This document shows positions 36,963 through 47,839 of a DNA stretch of 64,000 nt, one piece after another. The stretch covers positions 24,289,783 through 24,353,782 of the forward strand of contig NC_054538.1 of NCBI RefSeq assembly GCF_017654505.1, read 5' to 3'. Origin of the DNA: Polyodon spathula. Its lineage: Eukaryota; Chordata; Actinopteri; Acipenseriformes; Polyodontidae. The notes below the pieces were generated by a model that was not told the origin of the DNA, did not search any database, and worked only from the letters and a program-made list of their open reading frames with translations. Numbering within the stretch: position 1 is the stretch's first letter; the number at the start of each line of letters is the position of its first letter. A program made the position numbers and the translations under genes.

Positions 36963-37558
36963 TATGGAGGAGTGTCCAGCCCCTTTGTTTATTATTGTTT
37001 TCTATTATGATGTATATGTTAATGCGATGGTAAATTATTATTATTATTTGTGCTGTTATTATTACTATTCTATATTGTTTCGCCGGACGAGCAAGACACC
37101 GTCCGTCAGGTTACTGTTTTTATTTTCAAATACCTAGTGAGGATGCGAGACTGATCAGCTACTGATTATTTAACTAGCTGACAGTCACGCATCCTTACTT
37201 AATCTCGTGCAGAGTATGGCCGAGGGGTAATAAGGTAATTAATTAATAGCTAGTTAACCCCGCGGCCAGAATATAAAAGCCTGCAGCTGTCTGTGCTCAA
37301 GGAGGGGTGTCAGAGGAGTGATGTAAGTCTGTGGAGGAATATAACAATTGCTAAGCGTGCTTGTTTAAGCTCTATATTTGTTTGTTTATTTGTTTGGCCA
37401 AAGTGTCTTTTTGTTTGTGTTGGTTTTGTTTAAACCTTTATTTTGTTTATTATTGATTACTAAAATAGTGAGCGCCATGGCTCAGTTTTCACCCGCTATT
37501 CATTATTTGGAGTCTGTTTCTGCTCTGACATCACCCCTGCAAAGCCATCCCTTTCACA
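36963..37558 (+). mobile_element. Solo LTR nested in Tc1 transposase, target duplication CATGG
   Basis: An exact CATGG duplication (36958-36962 and 37559-37563) brackets 596 bp that begins TATGGAGGAGTGTCCAGCCC and ends CTTTCACA. The start aligns base for base with the minus-strand LTR start at 47276 (TGTGGTGAAGTGTCCTGCCC), so the canonical TG has become TA. A TATA-like ATATAAAAG lies near 37270. The ATTATT-rich tract (37036-37050) and the segment around GACAGTCACGCA (37181) are shared with 47065-47276. No internal region accompanies it. Confidence 0.9.
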
Positions 37559-37844
37559 CATGGCCTTTTCAGTCACCAGATCTGAATCCAATCGAGCATT
37601 TATGGGATATTTTTGTATGACGCCTGAGACAGCATTTTCCACCTCCATCAACCAGGGGTGAGTTGATTGACTTTCTCACGGAAGAATAGTGCTGCATCCC
37701 TCCTGCAGAATTCCAGAGGCTGGTAGACTCTATGCCATGGTGCTTACGAGCCTTACTGGCCACACATGGTGGCCCAACGCCCTATTAAGTGACTTTACAT
37801 TGGTGTTTACATTTTTTTGTCCACTACCTATACATCTCTTCCTT

Positions 37845-38630
37845 ATATAGATTTTTTTTTTTTTATTTATTTGCCATCCTGTGTGCATTGCCTTAAGGAA
37901 AAAAAAAAAAAAAAAAAAAAAATGTCCTTAGACAAATAACATTTGCACAAACATACTCCAGAGCAGTTAACGTTCTTGTTTACTGTTCAAATAACAAAAA
38001 TGCTTTAATCAGCCTATCAGTGCATCTGTACTGGTTTTTCTGTGACCTGTACTGTACAGGTAAGTGGTGGGACAAAGTCAGTGCTACATTGTTTTGATTT
38101 AGGTTGCTAAAATCTAGTTTTCCACATTGGAGGTAAAATACTAGAAATGGACGACAAATCAAAAACAACTAAGCATATTTCGGCTGATGATCATATTAAG
38201 ATATTTTCCCAAGAAACTGTATGCAGATAGAGGTCATTGTTTTACACACCTTGTAATGTGTCTTTGGAGAAAATATGATAGCTATTTAGCTTCAGAGTCA
38301 CACATTAAATGAAAGGCTACTAAAAGGCTGTGAACAGAAGATAAAATAAACAGCTTTCAGAAAACAAACTGGAAAGTCAGCACAGACAAAAAGTATTCCT
38401 ATCGGTTGTAGCCAAGTTAAATCAGTACTACAGGTACGATCCAGAACAGCCACCTCCCATCAAACAATCTACTGCTTATTTTTTAAACATAGTTAGAATT
38501 TTAGACCCGAATAGGCACGTTTTCTTTGTTTTGACTGGGTACTAATAAAATAAATTATTAGATGGGACAAATAACATGAGAACAAACGTGCTGCATATAT
38601 TGCCTTTATTAAAGTATGCCAGATTCTCCA
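37845..38630 (+). mobile_element. hAT internal repeat with CGGBP1-like frame, copy A
   Basis: About 780 bp match 58165-58930 in the same orientation. Shared blocks include CTTGTTTACTGTTCA, CTTTCAGAAAACAAACTGGA and AGACCCGAATAGGCACG. From 38147 it opens with an ATG reading MDDKSKTTKHISADDHIKIF, then a stop. The other copy reads MDDKAKEAKYILPEDRVKTF and continues to a DGGNCF block. This resembles the short N-terminal zinc-finger region of CGGBP1-like, hAT-derived proteins, with cysteines mutated. Terminal repeats are absent here. It lies between two Tc1 elements. Confidence 0.6.
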
Positions 38631-38639
38631 AACGTAATG

Positions 38640-39438
38640 ACTATCAGTGTGACTAAGTAACTAATTTTTTATTTCATCACTCCACAAAACCTTTGAACAA
38701 ACTTTAAGCGATTGTCATTGTGACATTTTCTTAAGAATGGCTTTTTCCTTGACCATTGAGACCTTCACCATGCAATACTCAACCTGTGGCTGAAATGGAA
38801 AACCCAGTCCCACTTGCAGCCAGTTCACTTTGAATATCTTTGACAGTCAATCTCAGATTTTTATTAACTTTCCTCGCAATTCTTCGACTTGATATTGGTG
38901 AAAGAATCTTCTTTCTTCCAGACTGAGGAGCGTGTGACAGGACCATGAATCTTGTACTTTTTGATAACAGAAACAATAGCTAAAACTGAGACACTCAAGT
39001 GCTTGGAAATCTTCTCGTATCCTTCTCCAGCTTTATGAAAATAAATAATTTTCTGCCTAAAGTCTTCAGTTAGCTCTTTACTTTTTCCCATATTGACTTA
39101 TTGGTAACGACAGCAATCATCCTATGCCTAACCGTTTTATACTCTCTAAGAATGTTCACCTACAATCCAGAATTTCTAGACTTTTCTAGAATTAGGTTAG
39201 GTTATAGGTTGCATTATTTTTCTAGCACCCTGTAGACAATATTATCATAGCTTCAAAGGTTATGAATACTTTTGAATTAGCATAAATACTTGTAGACATC
39301 TATTTCTTCTAACTTTTTTCCTCATCCACAAAAGCAAAACTTTTGCCAACAAAGATTTTTCCTAAAATTCTTTGTTTTTGAGAAATTTCTAGAAATGATA
39401 AATTTCCATTGGGGTATGTAAATGTTCGAATGCAACTG
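38640..39438 (-). mobile_element. Tc1-like transposon 5' half with frameshifted transposase
   Basis: Read on the minus strand, the element starts at 39438 next to TA (39439-39440) with CAGTTGCATTCGAACATTTA, a Sleeping Beauty-like terminus. The transposase starts at 39091 (MGKSKELTEDFRQKIIYFHK). The helix-turn-helix region is followed by a frameshift near 38920. The next frame carries SGRKKILSP and NLRLTVKDIQSELAASG. A stop-ridden continuation retains VLWSDEIK near 38690. It is cut off at about 38640, where the hAT repeat copy A begins. The rest of the catalytic domain is missing. Confidence 0.9.
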
Positions 39439-39447
39439 TAATATATA

Positions 39448-39505
39448 CAGTGCTCCCTCGTTATAAACATTATAACCAAAGAGCGTTATAAATGGGGTAG
39501 GGGGT
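39448..39505. mobile_element. Possible pogo/Tigger terminal fragment
   Basis: CAGTGCTCCCTCGTTATAAA (39450-39469) resembles a pogo-type terminal repeat, and GTTATAAATGGGGTAGGGGG follows. No opposite terminus was found. Confidence 0.35.
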
Positions 39506-40155
39506 GGTGGGAGCCACAAGACACACAACAACACACACACATTCTGACTAAAATACAAAATAAAAGAACTCCCTCTCTATAATGCATATACAGTGAAGTA
39601 AAAATTTTACTTTCCATGAATTAACCATGCATAAAGCACCATGTAGTCAACGCTATATTTTTTACAAAAAACAAAAAAAAAGTATAGGTGAAACCTATAT
39701 TATCGTCAAAATATAACCGATTTGTCACCAGCAACCTCAAGTCAAGCTTTCGTGGTCTGACCGTTTAGTTCACGCTACCAAGCCTGGCTCCAAACGCAGC
39801 CCTCTCCTCTGAAGATATTTAGTCCTAAGCGAGGACCAAGCCGCCGACCTCGAGAAGAGACTTTTGTTTGACTTCAGGAAGAGAAAATCGCTCCTGGTTT
39901 CGAATCGACAGACTTCTGTAGTGGGGTGAACAAAACTGAAGTCTTTATATATTATAGATTATATATATATATATTATTAACATAATAACTGCGTTATATA
40001 TGTATTTTATAATATATATGTATTAGTCCGGGTAAGCAGAATTAATATTGGCAATATATTACACCAAAATAGTTATTTTCCAATGTTTATTCAAATACTG
40101 CATAACAGGTGTCTGATTATCATAACTGTGTTACAACTTCTTAAAACACATTTTC
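39506..40155. other. Unassigned sequence
   Basis: Contains short TA-rich tracts at 39958-39978. Nothing recognised. Confidence 0.45.
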
Positions 40156-40159
40156 AGGT

Positions 40160-40740
40160 CACACAGACAAAATGTATTGGCACCCTACACTTAATATAAT
40201 TTTTTTTTAAAAACTTATTAAATACAAACATTTAGTGCACATTATGCATTAATTAATAACAAATATTGAAATGCACAATTTCTGGTAGTTTAGCAAACAA
40301 TCTTTATAAAAATAAAAACAAATTTTGCCTATATTAAGTATTTCAGACGTTCATGATCATTCTTATCAAGTATGTTACATCTTGTTGATGAAATCTAGGC
40401 CCATTCCGTCTTGCCTATTACCATCAGATCAGACAGATTGAATAGACAATGCTTGGCTACAGCGTTTTTCATATCAGTCCAAAGCATTTCTATTGGATTG
40501 AGATCTGGTGATTGTGAAGGCTATTCCAGAACATTTATCTTCATTTTCTTTAAGAATTCCAGAGTTGACTTAGCCTTCTGCTTTGAGTCGACGTTGTGTT
40601 GGACGATAAATGTCTGTCAATCAGCCTATGAGCAGATGGCATCATTGTACTTTGTTGAATGTTTTGATACATGGCCGCATTCATTTGATCTTCAATCATG
40701 ATTCGATGATTGAAGATCTTCAATTTTCAATATTGGGCAC
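40160..40740 (-). mobile_element. Tc1-like transposon, 3' third
   Basis: On the minus strand the frame reads STMMPSAHRLI, then KMKINVLE, then after an in-frame [23 protein letters not shown]. This contains the third catalytic aspartate of Tc1 transposases. The 3' terminus AGGGTGCCAATACATTTTGT lies at about 40164-40183 read on the minus strand. The N-terminal two thirds are missing. Confidence 0.85.
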
Positions 40741-41171
40741 AAGCTGGTTTCTAGCTGTGAAGTGTAAGCATATCCTGGGCAATCACTCAATAGCATATAC
40801 AAATACTTGGTGCAGCAGCTATGAAAGCTCTAGGATAATCATTTATTGATTTCTAAAAACACATTTCCTTAGTTTGGGTAATAGAAAATTAAAGGCCCTC
40901 AGTTTTCTTCCTGCACTTGGCAATATGATTTTTTTTTTTTTTTGTATCCATGAAGCTTTCTTTAAAATGGCACATCTATTTTTAGATGGTCTAATTTTAA
41001 TTAGCAAATAGCTTCTTAGTATTTAAAGTCGTCAATACTCACCTTGTTAATAACACTTTTTTGAAATAGAAAAACATTTACATTTTAAAACAAATTAATA
41101 CTCTTGCTGTGACTAGAAACCATGCATACTGGCCCTTACAATTCTAACTGCAGATGATATTATTAGTATTT

Positions 41172-41210
41172 GTTTATTTAGCAGACGCCTTTATCCAAGA
41201 TGACTTACAG
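41172..41210 (+). repeat. Fish interspersed motif (TTTAGCAGACGC...)
   Basis: TTATTTAGCAGACGCCTTTA followed by TCCAAGATGACTTACAG is, from memory, a motif repeated very many times in ray-finned fish genomes. Only this core is recognisable here, so element boundaries are not given. Confidence 0.5.
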
Positions 41211-41214
41211 ATAC

Positions 41215-42112
41215 TTGCAATGATGGATTCAGGTGTTTTGAGAAAGATTTTTCTTATAAAACTTACAGAAATATACTGTAGAATCTGCTCATTCCCCGTA
41301 CCATTGTCACATAGCTTGCACATTTTTCATTTCTTTCCCTGTCCCAGTTCAGGGTTATCAGTAGCACAGTAGTTCTGAGAAGGCGTCCTTGCATAGGACT
41401 GTGACAGTCACATCTGAAGTAACATTTCGATCTGGACAAAGAGCTCAGTGCATGAAGTTCTTGTATTCAGTCCAGATCCTAATAACAATATCACAAAAAA
41501 AAAAAAAAAGAAAGATAACTGTATGTGGGATGGTGCATAATGATTATTGTGTTTACTGGATTTTCTGTTGTGGTAGATGTGGTATAAAGAGTGTGCATTT
41601 CTTACAACAGCAGATAAATTTCACTTGAGAGTTTAGACCTAAACTGGGTGGGTTGTAAAGCAGGCAAAATTAATTAGGAAGGGGTATTTATTTATTTTAT
41701 TTTATTTTTTTAATCAACTTGCAATCCTTTTAAAGTGGTACCAGTTTTGGCAGTCGCCACTGTTGAAACACATTACTTGAGGTAAAACTAGCAAAATAAG
41801 TAACTCTTCATTTTATTTCATGAATAACATGTGCTGTACCATTTTTTTTTGCATGCATTTAAAGAGCAGGGTATTCAGGAAGCAGCAGTTAAAAAGGGAA
41901 ACAAATGCTGCCCACAAACAGCTCACTTCTATAACTAGTATTAAAGATCTTTCACTCAGCTATAGTTTTACCACATCAGAGAAGAGCACTCCTCAATAGA
42001 CAACTTGGTGTGTGCTTGCAAATGTACTTTAACACATTGTAATGCTCTGTTCACAACGCAAAGGTTGTTTACCTTCAGAATTAGTGTTGTATGAGCGCAT
42101 TCACGATTATTA
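41215..42112. other. Unassigned sequence
   Basis: Holds A and T homopolymer runs (41497-41509, 41843-41850). Nothing recognised. Confidence 0.45.
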
Positions 42113-42116
42113 TGTA

Positions 42117-42388
42117 CAGCTATGGCCAAAAAGTTTAGCATCATCGTTATTGAATTAACACATTTTGCTTCATAAGTCGAATGAAACCTGTCAAATAAAG
42201 TTAGGTTAACATATTGAATTACATATCGCAAAAAACTGACAAAGAAAGATTTGACATTTCGAACACTAACATGAAATACTGTACTACTATTATGGCTTCT
42301 GGTAGACTTATCGCGTGAACTTAAAAATTTTTGGAACATTTCGAACAAAAAAATAATCTACTACAGTTTACATTTTGTAGAATTTAAT

Positions 42389-42461
<73 letters not shown>

Positions 42462-42540
42462 TTTTTTTTTTTTTTTTTTTTTTTTAATTAAATGTTCCAG
42501 TCTGAAATTCTAGGTGATGCAAAACTTTTGGCCATAGCTC
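42117..42540. mobile_element. Tc1/mariner-type MITE with TA duplication
   Basis: Terminal inverted repeats of about 28 bp, CAGCTATGGCCAAAAAGTTT on the left and CAAAACTTTTGGCCATAGCT on the right, are flanked by TA (42115-42116 and 42541-42542). The 424-bp interior has no transposase. It carries a TA microsatellite (42393-42463) and a T run (42464-42485). The 126-residue minus-strand frame inside is incidental. Confidence 0.9.
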
Positions 42541-42544
42541 TACA

Positions 42545-44255
42545 GTATTTGCTGACACCATGTCATTACTTCCACACCTAACTGGTTTACCAGACAAAAT
42601 GCTACATATCGGACTGACAAAGTGATGATGACATGCAAAACGAGCTGGGAAAAAAAAAAATGCTGAAAATATTTCTTTAAAAAAGGAGGCAATATTTGCC
42701 AGCTGAAATATATTTAATAAACATTTATCAATTAAATAAATCTATTTTTACAAGTAATCAAACTTTTTTTTGAGTACTCAAAAACCAAAATAAGAGTTTA
42801 CAAAAATGAAATGACACATGTTTAGCAATTTAGCAAACATGTCATTTTTTTATCATGACAATGTATTAAATGCTACACATTTTTTGTATATAAAAGAGGC
42901 TCATTAGATAACATTTGAATGAACCCCTTTACCTAAGGAATGATCTGTTTCTGAAATCTCCAGTCCGTCTCCCCCTTCATTGGTGATTACTGTCTTGAAT
43001 GTGGATACTGCCAACTGAAGGTCAGAGGGTTAAAGTTTGTCATGTTTCTATCATTTGAAATAAAAAAACATGCACCAATTGTTGTTATCACCATCATCAC
43101 CTTACTCCAAAACACTGCAAAACTTCAGCAAGATAACTGAAAACAGTGTTTTCTACATTCACCTGCATGAAAATACAGCTCTATCAACAAGCCACTCCTG
43201 GAATTGACTACTTTACAGCACAAATCATTTTTAATACAGCACAGCCTTAGTTATCACAGAGGGCACCTCTGTAGCATTAGCCTGCTGATGATTAACAAAT
43301 TCTTAGTTAAACAGAGCTAAAAAGAAAAATAAATGGGATTCAAAGGACTGTTGCAGATGTCTTTAGATGGTTGCAACTATTATTGTCAAGAGATAGCAGA
43401 TAGACTTATTTGCATGAACTGAGAACAAATATTAATATTTCTCCCCACAACACTACTGTGTTCTGGTGCTGCTCAGTCTATTTATGTATGTATAACTCAT
43501 TCAAGGAAGAAGACCTTAGTTGAAGACACTAATTAAAGAAAATTAGGCAGATCAAATGCTTGAACCCTGAGGAATCCCAATCAGTTCACTACTAACCTGC
43601 TTACAAGTAGAAAAATATTCCGCCTGGGCAATGGGAAACATCTGCCAACCAGGTGGTGCAAATCAGTGCTTTTGACAGCAAAGAAGATGCTTTCAATTCA
43701 AAAGACATTAAACATTCAGGCCCAGATTTATAAAAGAATTGTGCATGTCTTACAAGTACTGCTTGTACCAAAATCTCCAGTTCCATATTGGTAAATTTCA
43801 GTTTTCGCTACTGAGCAGCCTCATCGCCATGGCTAGTACCAGGCTGAGGTCTTTGTGTGCCATTCATTTTCTTTTGGAATTTGTAGCCTACACACGCAGG
43901 GTTAACCCAAATCCACTATTGATTGTGAGAGGTGTGTAATTCTCTATCGCTAATTGTGATGGAGGGTATTTCAATTGGTTGATTGCAGAATGGCCTGCTT
44001 TACCTAATTAGTCTTATAAAATAGATTTGTTATTTTGACAATGAGTGTGGCCGTACTGAACACGTACATTACGTGGCTTTTTGCGATCAGTTTTTCCCCT
44101 TTATAAATGTAGGCCTCAGAGTTTCACACTTGTAAATAAAAAAGCACAGCAGAAAGTCTCCAACTGCTCTTCCAAGATGTCCTAATTATAAGTGAGTATT
44201 ACTGGAAATGTCATGTTTGGGATAACTGCAAAAATGATCTGTACTTAAAAGTGTT
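42545..44255. other. Unassigned intergenic sequence
   Basis: About 1.7 kb with no recognised gene or repeat. Confidence 0.5.
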
Positions 44256-44259
44256 ATCT

Positions 44260-44734
44260 GGGGCTCCCGAGTAGCACATCCAGCAAAGGCGCTCTGCATG
44301 GAGTGCAGGATGCACCTTATAGCCTGGAGATCGCAGGTTCGAATTGCAGGTTGCCAACCGTGACCGGGGGTTCCTAGGAGGCGACGCACAATTGGCCGAG
44401 CGCCGCCCAGGTAGGGAGGGATTAGGTCAGCAGGGCAATCCACGGTTCAGCATGCACCAGCGCCCCCTGTGGCTGATAGAGTGCCTGCGGGTCTGCAGTG
44501 GAGCCATTTCGATCTGTGTTGTCCTCCAGCACTATAGGTCTGGTGGCTTCACTGTGGATCCGCAATGTGAAAAATGACAGAGTGGCAGGAACACGTTTCA
44601 GAGGATGAATGTTTCAGCCTCTGTTTTCCAAGTCGCCAGGTGGTTGCAGCGATGAACTGGGATAAAAATAATAATTTGGCATTCCAAATTGGGCAGAGAA
44701 ACAGGGTAAAAAACATTGGCAATGACTAAATTTT
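44260..44734 (+). mobile_element. tRNA-derived SINE
   Basis: The 5' end (GGGGCTCCCGAGTAGCACAT) is tRNA-like, with a degenerate A box near 44270-44285 and a clear B box GGTTCGAATT (44336-44345), the internal RNA polymerase III promoter. A GC-rich body and an A-rich 3' part (TTGGGCAGAGAAACAGGGTA) follow. From memory a very similar SINE is abundant in sturgeons and other early-branching ray-finned fish. It is unlikely to be a functional tRNA, because the cloverleaf stems do not pair. Confidence 0.85.
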
Positions 44735-44735
44735 T

Positions 44736-47060
44736 TTTAAAAAAGCAAGTAAAAAAATATCTGCAATATTTTAAAAATTTCATTTATAAGAAAGGCCTCC
44801 ACATTGGATTGGAGGTCAATGCCAACCTAAAGGCTGTATGTTTTATACATTTAGTTTCATACTAATGCAATACATATTCTGAGATGAGTAATTCAAATTT
44901 AAGCAAAGCTATAAATATCTCTGCTGGTTTAAAATGCTATGTATGTATGTCAATGTACTATTCTCATGTCTCTTAAGTGGCATTTCAAATATATATAAAC
45001 CCAGATCAAAAGCTTAAAAAAGGCTATTACAATTTTTTAAGCAACAATTTATTAAGTGAGGTCATTACTAAAGAACAACTGAAATGTGTATTAAAACCTG
45101 CTCTTCAAATGTTTTACGAAGGCTATTTCAAAACAAGCATTCAATATGGCAGCCATACTAGGCCAGAAGTCAGTGTCACACTAAGCAATCAGGATTTTTA
45201 TGACTCTGAAAATATGACCTGCATTAATCCCTTCTGCTAATGTTATTGTCATAAAAGGCTTGTGATATTAGTAAATCAAGGTTTTTCATTTGCTTTGACT
45301 TTTTAATTCAGCTTCAAGATTTTCTTAGTGAAACAAAAAGCAGTAAATCCATACAAAAATGTTCGAGGTCAGCTGTGATATAACGTTTTCAACTAACCTA
45401 TGCAAGTGAATATATTGCAAATTTAAATGCCCATAACTTGTGAATGTTTTAAGCATGGGAGACCAGAGTTGCGTTTGTACAGTGGTATTAGGCTGAGTAA
45501 TGAAATTTAATAAATTATGTTCAAGAATGACATAACCAAATGTCATCACTATCGAATAAGCAGTTCTGTACACTAGTTGCATGGAAAGCTCTTGTGAGAA
45601 GACAGGATAATTATAACCACACCGATATGATACATTTAACAGTGCTTTGTGAAATGGGTATTGCTCTTTTGGAGTAAAACTTTTTTTCATCATTTTTTTT
45701 TTTTTAAATACTAGACCTTTTGTTCAGCAATAGAGTGCTGAAAGCCCTTTTAAAAGGTGATTGATCTGAAAACACTAACTGTCTTGTTAACATTAAAACA
45801 AAATGTCATGCCATGCTAATTCTGTGCAGCACTGGGACCCAAACAAAAGTGCAATGTTTGCATGAAGGTTTGGTACTGTACTTAGCAAGACAGCTGACAG
45901 TTCACAATTGATCAGTTTGTTTTTTCTGCACTAATTCATAAACCTTTGAAAACTTGTGGGCCTATAAATAAAAACCCAGATGCTGCAGTTTCCTTTTTTC
46001 CTCCAATAAACCTCAGTTTACAGGAAGATCCTTGAGGGCATGTTTGTGGGAGTAAAGGAAAAATTGGTCTTATTTGGAATGGAAAACCCAGACCAAAGCA
46101 GCAAAGCCTTCCATCTGTGGAGGGCTGAATGAGTTTGGTGGTCTAACAGTAACTTAGAGCTCAGTAGAAAGTAATCTAACCAGGTCAGAAAGGAATGTTG
46201 TCATTTTGCACATTGAAAGCTGCTGATGGCAAAGTTCCTGTTTCTTTTGTTAATTTGTGATTTTTTTTCACATTCTGAATGCTTGGTAGATAAATGGTGT
46301 CTCAGTTTTGCAGGTTTAAGAGCTTTGTTTGACAAAACCTCCTGACAAATAATTCACTCAGATCCAGTAAATGTAAATGCCAGTGCTGGTCCCCGCAACT
46401 ATTACCTCGTGTAACAAATTCGTCTATCAATTTCTAACGCAACTTACTGCACTCACCTAGATGCGATATACATATAAAAAAACACACCTGAATAGAAAGA
46501 TGAGGTGGGTGGGAAGCAATTTGAAAAATTAAAAAATAAATGGAGAGTGTACAGTCAATAGGATTTATAGCATGTTGGTTAAATATGCTGGCACCAAGAG
46601 CAGACTGTACACATTATTTCCAGAAGTAGTGTTAATCTACTTAAATTAGTGTTGGAGCTGAAATCCATTAAATACACTACGGTACAGTCCACAAGGCAAG
46701 CTACAAATACTGTATTGCCTCTTTTTGTTTCACATTATGTTTTTTAATTTAGTCATTCCAACCAAGTTAGGAATAGTCAATGCAGTGCAATACTTTAATG
46801 TGAAGCGAAAAGGCTGGGACAACCAGATTAATTTTCTTTCCCCCTGAACAGTGAAGAATGAGCACAGATTAGAAAGATATGCATTTACATGAATGCTAGA
46901 TGTAAATTTTATTTTTAATAATGCTGGCTAAAGACAAATATGCCTTCATCATGTGTAAGTTATCTAGTTAGTATTTGTTTCATATTACAAAGGTGTTTCA
47001 GTTAATGAAGAACTGTGTAACCGAATTTTGTGAGTTATTTGCGGACCACCTAGAGTTTAT
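44736..47060. other. Unassigned intergenic sequence
   Basis: About 2.3 kb. The 122-codon minus-strand frame at 45325-45693 is the longest frame not explained by repeats. It shows no recognisable domain or splice signals and is not called a gene. Confidence 0.45.
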
Positions 47061-47064
47061 AATT

Positions 47065-47276
47065 ATAGCTATTAATTATCTTATTACCCCTCGGCCATAG
47101 TCTGCATGGGTTTATTAAGTCTGCGTGACTGTCAGCTAGTTAAGCTGACAGTCATGCATTCTCACAAAGAAGTTAAAACAATAACAAATAATGGTGTCGG
47201 CTTTTCGCCCACGCCGCAAGCAATTATAATATCATAAATCATAAAAATATACAAAGGGGCAGGACACTTCACCACA
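47065..47276 (-). mobile_element. Partial LTR, same family as 36963-37558
   Basis: Read on the minus strand it starts TGTGGTGAAGTGTCCTGCCC at 47276. It matches 36963-37250 through CTGACAGTCACGCA and ATGGCCGAGGGGTAATAAG. Similarity stops near 47065, before the TATA-like box and 3' half. No target duplication is detectable. Confidence 0.8.
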
Positions 47277-47407
47277 GGGTGCCACTGCTCTTTTGGATAT
47301 GTCTCTCTTATTAAAAGATGATCTATCCATGGATGTTTAGTGAACAAGGACTCAGAGTGGGGTTAATGGGCAATACATGTTAAATCCCCAGTTCACTGTT
47401 CTCATTT

Positions 47408-47435
47408 AAATGTTCTCAGTTAACTGAGAACATTT
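47408..47435. repeat. Perfect 28-bp palindrome
   Basis: Symmetric about the centre of GTTAAC (47419-47424). Each 14-base half, TGTTCTCAGTT plus AAA, is exactly matched. No spacer. Confidence 0.97.
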
Positions 47436-47768
47436 TTGGGTACCACTGTGCTTGAGAGCCAGCTTGCTCATTAGAAAAGCAGACAATTATCTAGTCAGAA
47501 AAAGCGAATTATTTGACTAAACAAGCCATCTGAGTGGGATGAAACAGGCAAAAACTCCAAGCACTGAAAACCAGATGAACATTTTTAAAATTACTGTACA
47601 CCCCGGCCATTGATGCACATCAGTCTTATTGACAGCTTCAATTTCCACTCTCAAATATCAACCTGGATCTTATGGTCATCTGCCATCAAAAGGATCTCTT
47701 TCCCACACAAATAGCTGGTCTATAAAGAAAGATCGTAATGTGTTAACACAGCTATACAATTACACATC

Positions 47769-47838
47769 AGTGTTTCACGGTAAAGAAAGTACTGGACGCT
47801 TTCATGTTTCACAGTAAAGAAAGTACTGGAAGCTTTCA
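47769..47838. repeat. Two-copy tandem duplication of about 35 bp
   Basis: The unit containing AGTAAAGAAAGTACTGGA and CTTTCATG is present twice in succession, with two differences. Confidence 0.9.
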
Positions 47839-47839
47839 T

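Larger units (their letters stand above)
36040..37835 (+). mobile_element. Tc1-like transposon interrupted by a solo LTR
   Basis: The transposase starts at 36130 (MAARGDLSDFERGVIVG) and stops at 36238-36240. Later frames keep the first catalytic aspartate (WSDESSF, near 36577) and the second (QDDNAPIHR-like, near 36878). After the LTR, the third appears in [13 protein letters not shown] (37570-37608). A G-rich expansion at 36822-36869 breaks the region before the second aspartate. Removing 36963-37558 and one CATGG copy restores the order of the family across the gap. The right end lies near 37830 (GTCCACTACCTATA). The left terminal repeat could not be placed exactly. The element is inactive. 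Confidence 0.92.

Noticed and set aside
41968..42348. 126-residue minus-strand frame
   Set aside because: Lies mostly inside the TA-flanked MITE. No domain.
44260..44345. Possible tRNA gene
   Set aside because: A and B boxes are present but the stems do not fold. It is the head of a SINE.
45325..45693. 122-residue minus-strand frame, briefly considered as a receptor-like pseudogene
   Set aside because: A superficial hydrophobic stretch only. No GN-x-x-V or LAxxD-type motif and no transmembrane periodicity.
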